Below are positions 7,996-16,087 of a DNA stretch of 64,000 bases, one piece after another. Each line of letters begins with the position of its first letter. The stretch's first letter is position 1. This DNA is from Streptomyces sp. A0642. GTDB taxonomy: Bacteria; Actinomycetota; Actinomycetes; Streptomycetales; Streptomycetaceae. The stretch covers positions 1 through 64,000 of the forward strand of contig NZ_SSBL01000032.1 in the NCBI RefSeq assembly GCF_004795105.1, given 5' to 3'. The position numbers were made by a program, and so were the translations under genes. Under the pieces are notes generated by a model. It was not told where the DNA came from and did not search any database. It worked only from the letters and a program-made list of their open reading frames with translations.

Positions 7996-8721
7996 TCAGC
8001 CGCCCGGCGGAACGTACGGCCCGGGCCCGTCCGTCACCGCGGTGACCAGCACCGCCACCGACGGATGCCCGTCCACCGCCCCGCTCACCGCCGCCCGCAC
8101 CGCGCGGGTCACGTCCAGCGCCCGGTGAGCGCCCTCCGTCGCCAGCTCCACCTGCACGTGGCCGTCGCCCGTGTGCACGGACGCGCCCAGGATCCGGGTC
8201 AGCGCCGCGACCCCCGTCACTCCAGCGGCGGCACGGCCCGCCGCGTCCTCCGGTTCCGCCGGGCGGACCTCGGCGGGGGGCGGTTCGGCCTGTTCCGGTT
8301 CGGAGTCCAGCAAGGCCGCCACCTGGACGTCCACTTCGTCGACCACCAGCCCGAGCCGCCGCGCGGCAGCCGTCACCAGAGCCGAGCGCAGCGCCGCCGC
8401 GGCGGCCGGCAGCGGCTGGTGGGCCGTCGCGGCCACGGTCGCCTCGATGCGCAGCGGGCCCGGCGGCAGACCGCTCGGGGGCGGTGGCACCTGCGGGGCG
8501 GGAGCGGTCCCGGCATCGGCCACGGCGATCCGCAGCTCCATGATCACCGGCCCCGGACCCGGCCCCGCCACCGCCCGGCGCAGCACGCCGACCGCCGCCC
8601 GTTCCGAGATCCAGGCCCCGTCCGCCGGACCGCCCAGCGGGAGCAGCCGGCCCAGGCCGAGCCGCTGCCGTACCCCGGACGTCCATCCTTGGGCCCTGTG
8701 AGAGCCGTCAGCCGTCGTCAT
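7996..8721 (-). CDS. Hypothetical protein with Asp23-like segments, 'nucleopolyhedrovirus P10 family' type
   Basis: The product is 241 aa. I know it only by the automatic name given to Streptomyces homologs. Two segments read like degenerate Asp23/Gls24 units: about residues 80-145 (LRIEATVAATA...VDEVDVQVAAL) and 175-235 (VTGVAALTRILG...VQVELATEG...RAVRAAV...VAVLVTAVT), joined by a Pro/Glu-rich linker. No signal or membrane segment. ATG at 8721 with GGAG just upstream. It is divergent from the Asp23 operon, suggesting shared function; that link is inference. Confidence 0.7.
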   Translation of the reverse strand: MTTADGSHRAQGWTSGVRQRLGLGRLLPLGGPADGAWISERAAVGVLRRAVAGPGPGPVIMELRIAVADAGTAPAPQVPPPPSGLPPGPLRIEATVAATAHQPLPAAAAALRSALVTAAARRLGLVVDEVDVQVAALLDSEPEQAEPPPAEVRPAEPEDAAGRAAAGVTGVAALTRILGASVHTGDGHVQVELATEGAHRALDVTRAVRAAVSGAVDGHPSVAVLVTAVTDGPGPYVPPGG

Positions 8722-8813
8722 TGCTCCAGCCTGCCGCATCCACGGGGCGAGATGGGGCAAGCACGCTTAATCTGGGCGAGGAAGTCCAATCTGCCCCGAA
8801 GGGAAGAACGGCG

Positions 8814-9290
8814 ATGACCGACACCCCACAGCGGAACCACAACCTCGACCCGGACTCGACGGGCGGCAGTTCGCTGACCAAGCGCGGCGGAGGAGACCCC
8901 GCCACCCGCGGCCGGACGACGATCGCCGACGGTGTGGTCGAGAAGATCGCCGGAATGGCGGCACGCGACGTGTCCGGAGTGCACGCGATGGGCAGCGGGA
9001 TGTCGCGGACCTTCGGCGCGGTGCGCGACCGTGTCCCCGGCGGTTCCAAGTCCGTCAGCCGCGGCGTGAAGGCGGAGGTCGGCGAGTCCCAGACGGCACT
9101 CGACCTGGAGATCGTCGTCGACTACGGCGTGTCGATCCGCGATGTCGCCCGCGATGTGAGGGAGAACGTGGTCGCGGCGGTCGAGCGGATGACGGGCCTC
9201 GAAGTCATCGAGGTCAACATCGCGGTGAGCGATGTGAAGCTGCCCGACGAGGAGGACGACGAGGACCAGTCCGAGCCACGTGTCCAGTAG
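8814..9290 (+). CDS. Asp23/Gls24 family envelope stress protein (operon gene 1)
   Basis: The product is 158 aa. The N-terminal 30 residues are polar and disordered (rich in Asp, Thr and Gly); the Asp23 domain follows: TIADGVVEKIAGMAARDVSGVHAM, then ALDLEIVVDYGVSIRDVARDV and a C-terminal VIEVNIAVSDVKL strand, ending in an acidic tail. In Staphylococcus, Asp23 is anchored to the membrane by AmaP; AmaP is encoded four genes downstream here. ATG at 8814 with GGGAAG SD; a longer in-frame extension into the divergent gene is unlikely. Confidence 0.9.
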   Translation: MTDTPQRNHNLDPDSTGGSSLTKRGGGDPATRGRTTIADGVVEKIAGMAARDVSGVHAMGSGMSRTFGAVRDRVPGGSKSVSRGVKAEVGESQTALDLEIVVDYGVSIRDVARDVRENVVAAVERMTGLEVIEVNIAVSDVKLPDEEDDEDQSEPRVQ

Positions 9291-9321
9291 TCCTTCGGTC
9301 AAGGGCAGTTGAGGAGCACAG

Positions 9322-9513
9322 ATGAGCATGGCTGTGGTCGGCATGGTAGCCGGCATGGCGCTCGGCTTCGCCGGGTACTTCGGCGGATTCGGGGCCTTTC
9401 TGCTGGTGGCCGCACTGGGGGCGATCGGCTTCATCGCCGGTCGCTTCCTCGACGGTGACCTGGAGCCCGGCGACTTCTTCCGGAGTCGCGATCGCGGCGA
9501 CCGGCGGCGGTGA
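9322..9513 (+). CDS. DUF2273-type small membrane protein
   Basis: The product is 63 aa with two closely spaced hydrophobic helices (about residues 3-21 and 24-43, AFLLVAALGAIGFIAG) and a charged tail (DLEPGDFFRSRDRGDRRR). Position between two Asp23 genes and length match DUF2273 proteins of Asp23/AmaP operons. ATG with GAGGAG 7 nt upstream. The stop overlaps the GTG of the next gene (GTGA), so the two are translationally coupled. Confidence 0.85.
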   Translation: MSMAVVGMVAGMALGFAGYFGGFGAFLLVAALGAIGFIAGRFLDGDLEPGDFFRSRDRGDRRR

Positions 9514-9872
9514 CGGGCGTGCCGGGGGCGGGCGGACGGGTGACCGCCGCGGAGCGCGGGGAGACCCGGATCGCCGACCGGGTCGTCGCGAAGATCGCCG
9601 CGCAGGCGGCGAAGGAGGCGGTCGACGAGCCCGCGAAGGACGCCGCCTCGCCGCGGGCCACGGTCACGGTGCACCGTGACACCGCCCGCGTACGGGTGAG
9701 CCTGGAGCTCGGATACCCCAGCGACATCGGGCGCCAGTGCGGTGCCGTGCGTCGCCGGGTCGCCGAGCGGGTAGAGGCATTGGCGGGGATGGAAGTGCCC
9801 GAAGTGGCCGTACAGGTCGAGCGCCTGCACCCCTCAGGAGCGAGCCTCGCGGCGCAGGGGAGGATTCGATGA
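9510..9872 (+). CDS. Second Asp23/Gls24 family protein
   Basis: The product is 120 aa, a second Asp23-like unit: ETRIADRVVAKIAAQAAKEAV, RATVTVHRDTARVRVSLELGYP, RRRVAERVEALAGMEVPEVAVQVERL. It is shorter and lacks the disordered N-terminus of the first copy. GTG start overlaps the DUF2273 stop; its own stop overlaps the next ATG (ATGA). Two different Asp23 paralogs in one operon suggest a hetero-oligomeric envelope layer (inference). Confidence 0.88.
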   Translation: MTGVPGAGGRVTAAERGETRIADRVVAKIAAQAAKEAVDEPAKDAASPRATVTVHRDTARVRVSLELGYPSDIGRQCGAVRRRVAERVEALAGMEVPEVAVQVERLHPSGASLAAQGRIR

Positions 9873-10540
9873 CCGAGCCCCAGAACCCGGAACGCGACAT
9901 CGCCGGGCCGGTGGAACACGGGAGCGTGCTCGCACTCGACCAGTCGGCGTCGTCGGCGGCGTACGACCCCGTCCCGGAGAAGGAACGGAGCGGGGGCGGG
10001 GCGGGCCGCTTCTGGTCCGCCCGCCGCATCCCCGCGGGCATCACCGCGCTGGTGGTCCTGGGCGGTGCCGCACTGCTGCTCTACGACGTCGCCGCGGTCC
10101 GTGCCGACCACCCGGCGATGCAGTGGCGCCGCTCGCTGGCCGACGAACTGGCCGAGCGCCGCCTGGACGACGTCTGGGTGCTGACGGGCGCTTCGGTCGC
10201 GGTGGCCCTGGGCCTGTGGCTGCTGGGCCTCGCCCTCACGCCGGGACTGCGTGATCTGCTGCCGATGCGCCGCGAACGCCAGGGCGTGCGGGCGTCCCTC
10301 GACCGGACCGCGGCGGCCATGGTCCTGCGCGACCGGGCCGTGGAGGTCTCCGGTGTGCAGTCGGTCCGGGTCCGGATGGGCCGCGGCAGGGTGAAGGCGC
10401 GGGCCGTCTCGCACTTCCGTGAACTGGACGACGTACGGGCCGATCTGGACTCCGTGCTCTCCACCGGCATCAGGGAACTCGGGCTGGCCAGGCATCCGAG
10501 CGTGTCCGTCCATGTCCGCCGTCCGGCGAAGAAGGGGTGA
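9869..10540 (+). CDS. DUF6286-type membrane protein
   Basis: The product is 223 aa. A polar N-terminus (about 55 residues) is followed by two membrane segments, around residues 60-78 (ITALVVLGGAALLLYDVAA) and 108-128 (VLTGASVAVALGLWLLGLAL), then a soluble C-terminal domain (RAAAMVLRDRAVEVSGVQSVRVRMG) with an Asp23/AmaP-like alpha-beta pattern. ATG overlaps the preceding stop. The domain name is recalled from Streptomyces homologs; function is unknown beyond the operon context. Confidence 0.8.
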   Translation: MTEPQNPERDIAGPVEHGSVLALDQSASSAAYDPVPEKERSGGGAGRFWSARRIPAGITALVVLGGAALLLYDVAAVRADHPAMQWRRSLADELAERRLDDVWVLTGASVAVALGLWLLGLALTPGLRDLLPMRRERQGVRASLDRTAAAMVLRDRAVEVSGVQSVRVRMGRGRVKARAVSHFRELDDVRADLDSVLSTGIRELGLARHPSVSVHVRRPAKKG

Positions 10541-11124
10541 GCGGCGTGCTCAGGACAGTCAACCGGGTACTGCTGGGTCTGGCCGGACTCGTGCTGATCT
10601 GCGTCGGCGGCGGGGTGCTGGCCGCGGCGCTCGATCTCTCCGTACCGTCCTGGTGGCCCTGGTACGGCAAGCGCGACGTACTGCTCAGCGACGCGGACCG
10701 GGACCGCTGGCGCTCCGAGGGCTGGTGGTGGCCGGTGGTGATCGCGGTCCTCGCGGTCCTGGTGGTCCTCGCCCTGTGGTGGCTGCTCGCCCAGCTGCGC
10801 CGCGCCCGCCTCTCCGAAGTGCTCGTGGACAGCGGCGACGGCGAGGGCGCGCTGCTGCGCGGCCGCGCCCTGGAAGGCGTCCTCGCGCAGGAGGCGGGGG
10901 CCCTGGACGGGGTGTCCCGCGCCCATGTCGTCCTGGCCGGCAAGCGCAGTACGCCGCGGGCCAGGATCCGGCTGCTGATGGAGCCGCACGCCGCACCCGG
11001 CGAGGCGCTGGGCCGGCTCACCGACGAGGCCCTGGCCCACGCCCGGGACTCGGCCGGCCTGGCGGAGCTGCCTGCCGAGGTGCGGCTCAAGGCGGTCAAG
11101 CACCGCGCGGAACGGGTCACCTGA
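10537..11124 (+). CDS. amaP: AmaP-type membrane anchor for Asp23
   Basis: The product is 195 aa, with one segment at about residues 5-28 (RTVNRVLLGLAGLVLICVGGGVLAAAL) and a second at about 65-86 (WPVVIAVLAVLVVLALWWLLA), followed by a soluble domain containing RAHVVLAGKRSTPRARIRLLMEP. Two helices plus this C-terminal unit match AmaP, which tethers Asp23 to the inner membrane face. GTG overlaps the preceding stop. It is the last gene of a tightly coupled five-gene operon, ended by the hairpin at 11157-11205. Confidence 0.8.
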   Translation: MSGVLRTVNRVLLGLAGLVLICVGGGVLAAALDLSVPSWWPWYGKRDVLLSDADRDRWRSEGWWWPVVIAVLAVLVVLALWWLLAQLRRARLSEVLVDSGDGEGALLRGRALEGVLAQEAGALDGVSRAHVVLAGKRSTPRARIRLLMEPHAAPGEALGRLTDEALAHARDSAGLAELPAEVRLKAVKHRAERVT

Positions 11125-11156
11125 CGGGCGGAACGGCCGGCGGGCAGAAGGCGACG

Positions 11157-11205
11157 CGCCCGGGCCGGGCCGGACGGTCGCCGACCGTCCGGCCCGGCCC
11201 GGGCG
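11157..11205. terminator. Bidirectional terminator hairpin, 22-bp perfect stem
   Basis: The arms at 11157-11178 and 11184-11205 are exact complements with a 5-nt CGCCG loop. The hairpin lies between the convergent AmaP gene and SDR gene. Confidence 0.85.
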
Positions 11206-11215
11206 TTCCACCGTC

Positions 11216-11971
11216 TCAGAAGCCGCGCCGCGATCCGCCGTCGACCGGGAACATGATGCCGGTCAGATAGGAAGCGGCGGGCGAGAGCAGGAACGCCGCC
11301 GTCCGGCCGAACTCCTCCGGGGTGCCGTAGCGGCGCAGCGGGATGGCCGCCTCGTTCGCCGTGCGTGCGGCCTCGGCGTCACCCGACAGCGCGTCCAGTT
11401 CGCGTACCCGGTCCGTGTCGATCCGGGCCGGGAGCACGCCCACCACCCGGATGCCCCGCGGGCCGAGCTCGTCGGCCAGCGACTTGGCGAACCCCGCGAG
11501 ACCGGGCCGCAGCCCGTTGGAGATGGTCAGTCCGGCGATCGGCTCGTGGACGGAGCCGGAGAGCACGAAGCCGATGACACCGCCCTCGCCGAGCACCGTG
11601 GCGGCCGCCCGGGCCAGGCGCACCGCACCCAGGAAGACCGACTCGAAGGCCGACTGCCACTGCGCGTCGGTGTTGTCCGCCGCGGTGCCCGGCGCCGGAC
11701 CGCCCACGCTGATGAGGATGCCGTCGAGGCGGCCGAGCCCTTCCAGCGCGGTCTCCACCAGCCGCTGCGCCGCCGCGGGGTCGGCGTTGTCGGCGGCGAG
11801 CCCGACGGCGTCCGGCCCCAGTTCGGTGGCGGCCGCCTCGGCGCGCTTCTCGTCACGGCCGGTGATGATCACCTTCGCGCCGTCGTCCACCAGCGCGCGT
11901 GCCGTGGCGTTGCCGAGCCCCCGGGTCGCTCCGGTGACGATGTACACACGGTCCTTCAGTCCAAGATCCAT
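11216..11971 (-). CDS. SDR family oxidoreductase
   Basis: The product is 251 aa, a classical short-chain dehydrogenase: TGATRGLG cofactor motif, then a divergent catalytic region. The usual Tyr-x-x-x-Lys is not clear: the segment after LSGSVHEP reads ISNGLRPGLAGFAKSLADELG, where the expected Tyr is replaced by Asn-Gly-Leu-Arg. This suggests altered activity or a non-catalytic role. The C-terminus SPAASYLTGIMFPVDGG is typical. ATG at 11971 chosen; an ATG/GTG 21 nt upstream would overlap the preceding GH15 gene. Gap to that gene is 4 nt, so the two are probably co-transcribed. Confidence 0.85.
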   Translation of the reverse strand: MDLGLKDRVYIVTGATRGLGNATARALVDDGAKVIITGRDEKRAEAAATELGPDAVGLAADNADPAAAQRLVETALEGLGRLDGILISVGGPAPGTAADNTDAQWQSAFESVFLGAVRLARAAATVLGEGGVIGFVLSGSVHEPIAGLTISNGLRPGLAGFAKSLADELGPRGIRVVGVLPARIDTDRVRELDALSGDAEAARTANEAAIPLRRYGTPEEFGRTAAFLLSPAASYLTGIMFPVDGGSRRGF

Positions 11972-11975
11972 GGCC

Positions 11976-13787
11976 CTATCCTGCCGCGTCACCCCGGGCC
12001 GTGTCCTCGACGGCCTGTGCCTCGGCCAGCGCGACCGCCGTCCCGACCAGTCCGATGTGGCTGAACGCCTGTGGGAAGTTGCCCAGTTGCCGCATGCCCG
12101 CGGTGTCGTACTCCTCGGCGAGCAGCCCCACGTCGTTGCGGAGGTCCAGCAGCCGCTCGAAGAGCTCCTTGGCCTCGTCGGCGCGCCCGGTCATCCGCAA
12201 CGCGTCCGCCAGCCAGAACGAGCAGGCGAGGAACGCGCCCTCACCACCCGGCAGTCCGTCCATCGAGGTGCCGTCGGTGCTGTAGCGGCGCACCAGCCCG
12301 TCGCTGCCCAGCTCCTCCCGTACGGCGTCCACCGTCCCGATGACGCGGGGGTCGTCCGGCGGCAGGAAGCCGGTCCGGGCGATCAGCAGCGTCGCGGCGT
12401 CCAGGTCCTGTGACCCGTACGACTGGGTGAACGTGTTGCGCACCGGGTCGTACCCCCGCTCGCACACCTCCCGGTGCACCGCGTCCCGCATCGCCCGCCA
12501 GCGGTCCGCGTCGCCGGACAGCGAGGGGTCCTCCTCCAGGCTGCGCACCGCACGGTCGGCCGCCACCCAGGCCATCACCTTGGAGTGCACGAAATGGCGG
12601 CGCTCCCCCCGGATCTCCCACAGCCCCTCGTCCGGCTCGCGCCACGTGGACTCCAGGAAGCCGAGCAGGCTGAGCTGGAGGCTCCAGGCGTGCGGCTTGT
12701 CGTCGAGACCGGCGTCCCGCGCCAGCCGGAGGGAGTCGATGACCTCCCCGTACACATCGAGCTGGCGCTGCCGGACGGCGGCGTTGCCGATCCTGACCGG
12801 GGCGGAGTTCTCGTAGCCGCGCAGCCAGGGAAGCTCCGACTCGGGGAGCCGTCGCTCGCCCGCCAGGCCGTACATGATCTGCAGGTCGGCCGGGTCCCCG
12901 GCGACCGCACGCAGCAGCCAGTCCCGCCACGCGGCCGCCTCCTGCACATAGCCGGCCGAGAGGAGCGCGCCCAGGGTGAGGGTGGAGTCCCGCAGCCAGC
13001 AGAAGCGGTAGTCCCAGTTCCGTACGCCTCCGATCTCCTCCGGCAGCGAGGTGGTGGGGGCCGCCACGATGCCGCCGGTCGGGCCGAAGGTGAGCGCCTT
13101 GAGGGTGATCAGCGAACGGATCACCGCTTCCCGGTAGGGGCCCTGGTACTTGCACCGGGCCGACCACTCGGTCCAGTCGGCCAGGGTGTTCTCCAGCGCC
13201 TCGTGCGGGTCGACGAGATCGGGGCGGGGCGAGTGCGAGGGGTGCCAGGTCAGGACGAAGGCCACCTGCTCGCCCGCGGAGACGCTGAACGAGGAACAGG
13301 TGGAGAACTGCTGGCCCCACGTCTTGACCGGTGGTTCGCTGCGCAGCCAGGCGGAGTCCGGGCCTGCGACCGCCACCCGGTGGCCCTGGGAGCGGCGCAT
13401 CCACGGCACGATCGAGCCGAAGTCGAAGCGCAGCCGGATCACGGAGGACATGTCGACGGTGCCGCTGATCCCCTCGACGATCCGCATCACGTCGGGTTCC
13501 TGGTCCCGCTGGGGCATGAAGTCGATGACCTTGACCGTGCCGGTGCGGGTCTCCCAGAACGTCTCCAGGACGAGGGAGTCGCCCACGTAGGCGCGCCGGG
13601 TGCAGGTGTCCGCGCCCTTGGGAGCGATGCGCCAGTGGCCGTTGTCCTCGTCGCCGAGCAGCGCGGCGAAGCAGGCGCCCGAGTCGAAGCGGGGCAGGCA
13701 GAGCCAGTCGACAGAACCGTTCCTGCCGACCAGGGCGGCTGTCTGGAGATCGCCGATGAGGGCGTAGTCCTCGATGCGTGGGGTCAC
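11976..13787 (-). CDS. Glycoside hydrolase family 15 protein (glucoamylase/trehalase-like)
   Basis: The product is 603 aa. It starts with the family-typical IEDYALIGDLQTAALVGRNG and SVDWLCLPRFDSGACFA. The (alpha/alpha)6-barrel catalytic part begins at GGVRNWDYRFCWLRDSTL, and a later QSYGSQDLDAATLLI also fits. Actinobacterial GH15 members of this subtype hydrolyse trehalose or malto-oligosaccharides; the exact substrate is not readable. There is no signal peptide, so the protein is cytoplasmic. GTG start with AAAGG upstream. It leads into the SDR gene. Confidence 0.9.
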   Translation of the reverse strand: MTPRIEDYALIGDLQTAALVGRNGSVDWLCLPRFDSGACFAALLGDEDNGHWRIAPKGADTCTRRAYVGDSLVLETFWETRTGTVKVIDFMPQRDQEPDVMRIVEGISGTVDMSSVIRLRFDFGSIVPWMRRSQGHRVAVAGPDSAWLRSEPPVKTWGQQFSTCSSFSVSAGEQVAFVLTWHPSHSPRPDLVDPHEALENTLADWTEWSARCKYQGPYREAVIRSLITLKALTFGPTGGIVAAPTTSLPEEIGGVRNWDYRFCWLRDSTLTLGALLSAGYVQEAAAWRDWLLRAVAGDPADLQIMYGLAGERRLPESELPWLRGYENSAPVRIGNAAVRQRQLDVYGEVIDSLRLARDAGLDDKPHAWSLQLSLLGFLESTWREPDEGLWEIRGERRHFVHSKVMAWVAADRAVRSLEEDPSLSGDADRWRAMRDAVHREVCERGYDPVRNTFTQSYGSQDLDAATLLIARTGFLPPDDPRVIGTVDAVREELGSDGLVRRYSTDGTSMDGLPGGEGAFLACSFWLADALRMTGRADEAKELFERLLDLRNDVGLLAEEYDTAGMRQLGNFPQAFSHIGLVGTAVALAEAQAVEDTARGDAAG

Positions 13788-13880
13788 GTTCTGGCCTTTT
13801 CCCGCGCGGAGCCCTTGCTAAGCAGCCACCGTGTCAGGAGAGGCGGGAGTCACCCGGTGGGCGTCGGCCCGGACGTGCCG

Positions 13881-14717
13881 TCAGGCCTTCGCCGGCTCGG
13901 GCTCCGCCGCATCGGCGGCCTGTTCGGCGGCTGCGGCCGCCGCCACGCGGTCGCGCTTCTCCCGGCGGGCCAGCACCACGAAGCCGGCCGGGACGCCGGC
14001 GGCGAACAGCCACCACTGCACGGCGTACGCCATGTGCGGGCCGATGGAGCCCGCGTCGGGGGCCTCGATCAGCTCGGGGGTGCCGCCCTTCGGCTCCGGC
14101 CCGGTCTGCTCGATGTAGCCGCCGAGCACCGGGCGGGACAGGAGCTTCGCCTGCTGGGCGCTGTTGATCAGCATCACCTGGCGGTCCGGCAGGTCGGCGA
14201 GGTCCTTGATGCCGCTGCTGCCCGTCGTCTCGTCGGCCTTGAGACGTCCGGTGACGGTCACCTCGCCCCTGGGCGCGGCCGGTACGTCGGGGAAGGCGTG
14301 CTGGTCGGCGGCGGACGGGACCCAGCCGCGGTTGATCATGACCGTGCCGCCGCCCTTGAGGTCGAACGGGATCAGCACGTGGACGCCGATGCTGCCGTCG
14401 GTGGCGGTCCTGCGCCGGACGACGACCTCGTGCTTCTCGTCGTACGTCCCCGTGGCCGTCACCGCACGCCAGTAGTCGGAGCGCGGAACGACATGACCGG
14501 GAGAGGTGAGCCCGGCGACGGGAACGGGCTTCGCCTTGAGGTTCCGCGAGATCAGGGCGTTCTGCGCGACCTTGTGCTCATGCCGGTGCAGCTGCCAGAA
14601 ACCCAGCTCGACCATCGTCGGAATCAGGACGAGGGCGATGAGGGCGAGAATCAGCCACTGCCGGGTCAACAGGAAGCGGTACACCCCATGACGGTACAAC
14701 TGCGTCATGGGGTGCAT
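13881..14717 (-). CDS. SURF1 family protein (cytochrome oxidase assembly)
   Basis: The product is 278 aa with two membrane helices, about residues 17-37 (RQWLILALIALVLIPTMVELGFWQL) and 216-237 (MAYAVQWWLFAAGVPAGFVVLARR), enclosing an extracytoplasmic domain with the family-typical GWVPSAADQ segment. The SURF1 signature GFWQLHRHE ends the first helix. SURF1 helps heme insertion or assembly of aa3 oxidase. An Ala/Glu-rich tail follows helix 2. ATG at 14717 or 14708 is possible; neither has a clear SD. Confidence 0.9.
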   Translation of the reverse strand: MHPMTQLYRHGVYRFLLTRQWLILALIALVLIPTMVELGFWQLHRHEHKVAQNALISRNLKAKPVPVAGLTSPGHVVPRSDYWRAVTATGTYDEKHEVVVRRRTATDGSIGVHVLIPFDLKGGGTVMINRGWVPSAADQHAFPDVPAAPRGEVTVTGRLKADETTGSSGIKDLADLPDRQVMLINSAQQAKLLSRPVLGGYIEQTGPEPKGGTPELIEAPDAGSIGPHMAYAVQWWLFAAGVPAGFVVLARREKRDRVAAAAAAEQAADAAEPEPAKA

Positions 14718-14755
14718 TGCGGAGGGGGTGGGGCCCCGGGCGCGGCGCCCGGTGC

Positions 14756-14989
14756 TCAGACTTTGTCGACGATGCCCACCTTCCCCTCCGCGCGGGCGCA
14801 GTGGCCGCCGCAGAACCAGTGGCCGTCGACCTCGACGCCCTGGCCGATGACCTGGACCCGGCAGTGCTCACAGATGGGCGCCATCCGGTGGATGGCGCAG
14901 GAGAAGCAGTCGAAGACGTGCACCGCGCCCTGCGCGTGCACCTCGAAGGACATCCCGTAGTCGTTTCCGCATACCTCGCAACGTGCCAT
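14756..14989 (-). CDS. Small Cys-rich zinc-binding protein
   Basis: The product is 77 aa with paired cysteines (CEVCGNDYG, CFSCAIHRM, CEHCRVQVIG, HWFCGGHCAR), enough for two treble-clef or LIM-like zinc sites. It is well conserved among Streptomyces as a hypothetical or metallothionein-like protein. Function is unknown. ATG at 14989 begins with MARCEVCG; upstream frame is Arg/Pro-rich and not conserved-looking. It lies 38 nt upstream of the SURF1 gene, same strand. Confidence 0.8.
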   Translation of the reverse strand: MARCEVCGNDYGMSFEVHAQGAVHVFDCFSCAIHRMAPICEHCRVQVIGQGVEVDGHWFCGGHCARAEGKVGIVDKV

Positions 14990-15053
14990 GCGCCACAGGG
15001 TGGGACGCCGGGGCGGCGACGGGCGAGCGGCGGGCGGGCGAGTCGCCCTCGGT

Positions 15054-16052
15054 TCACTCCGATGACCGCGTCGGCGACGGCACCTTCGCTGCCGCGGCCA
15101 CATCCCTCAGCAGATGGGTGAAGGCACTCTCGTCCAGGATCGGGGTGCCGAACGACTTCGCCTTCACCGTCTTCGACGTCGTCGCGTCCGGGTCGTTGGT
15201 GACAAGCAGACTCGTCAGCCGGGAGACGCTCGTCGCCACGTGGAGCCCCGCCTCCACGGCCCGGTCCTCCAGGAGTTCGCGGTCGACCGACGTGTCCCCG
15301 GAGAACGCCACCCGCATGCCCTGCATGAGAGGTTTGTCCTTCTCGTACCGTCCCGGATTCGGATGCGGGCAGGCCGGGCGCTTGCGCGAGGGGCGCCAGC
15401 TGTTCTGCGTCCCGTACGAGGGCTGGTAGCCGATCCGCGGGGTGACGGGCGAGTCCGACCACTCGGTCAGCGGGCGGCACTCGAGGAGCGGCAGCCGCAC
15501 CCCGTCCCGCGCCGCCGCGTGCAGGCTCGGGCGGAACGCCTCGGCCAGCACGCGGGCGTCGTCCAGCGCGTGGTGCGCGCGCTCCTGCACCACGCCGAAG
15601 TGCGCGGCCAGCGACTCCAGCTTGTGGTTGGGCAGCGGCAGCCGCAGCTCCTTGGAGAGCGCGATGGTGCACAGCCGCTGCTGGACCGGGGCGACGACCG
15701 CGGCCCGTGCGTACTCCCGGGCCAGCATCGACCAGTCGAAGGCGGCGTTGTGCGCGACGAGCACCCGGTCGGCGAGGCGTTCGGAGAGCTGGGCGGCGAC
15801 CTCGGGGAAGAGCGGGGCGCCTTCCAGGACGTCGCTCGTCAGTCCGTGGATCCAGACGGGACCGGGATCGCGCTCCGGGTTGACGAGGGTGTACCAGTGG
15901 TCCTCGACGTTGCCCTGGGCGTCCAGGCGGTAGACGGCGGCGGAGATGATCCGGTCGTCCCGTGCGAGGCCGGTGGTCTCCACGTCGACGACCGCGTACC
16001 CCTGCGGGTAGGCGGTCGGCCACGGTGCTGCGGTCTGGCGGTCGTCGAGCAT
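15054..16052 (-). CDS. DEDDh 3'-5' exonuclease with C-terminal BRCT-like domain
   Basis: The product is 332 aa. The DnaQ-like nuclease has ExoI VVDVETTG, ExoII HNAAFDWSM and ExoIII HHALDDARV, a complete DEDDh set (about residues 20-185). The C-terminal 90 residues (MQGMRVAFSGDTSVDRELLEDRAV...SLLVTNDPDATTSKTVKAKSFG) fit a BRCT domain. This is a DNA-repair type arrangement, separate from the polymerase III epsilon gene. ATG at 16052 chosen; TATTCT 8 nt upstream could be a -10 giving an almost leaderless mRNA. Confidence 0.92.
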   Translation of the reverse strand: MLDDRQTAAPWPTAYPQGYAVVDVETTGLARDDRIISAAVYRLDAQGNVEDHWYTLVNPERDPGPVWIHGLTSDVLEGAPLFPEVAAQLSERLADRVLVAHNAAFDWSMLAREYARAAVVAPVQQRLCTIALSKELRLPLPNHKLESLAAHFGVVQERAHHALDDARVLAEAFRPSLHAAARDGVRLPLLECRPLTEWSDSPVTPRIGYQPSYGTQNSWRPSRKRPACPHPNPGRYEKDKPLMQGMRVAFSGDTSVDRELLEDRAVEAGLHVATSVSRLTSLLVTNDPDATTSKTVKAKSFGTPILDESAFTHLLRDVAAAAKVPSPTRSSE

Positions 16053-16087
16053 GGTCACAGAGAATACGGGCCGACACCGACAGTCCC

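Noticed and set aside
12474..14960. An 828-codon plus-strand open frame across the GH15 and SURF1 genes
   Set aside because: It spans two real genes on the other strand and shows no domain.
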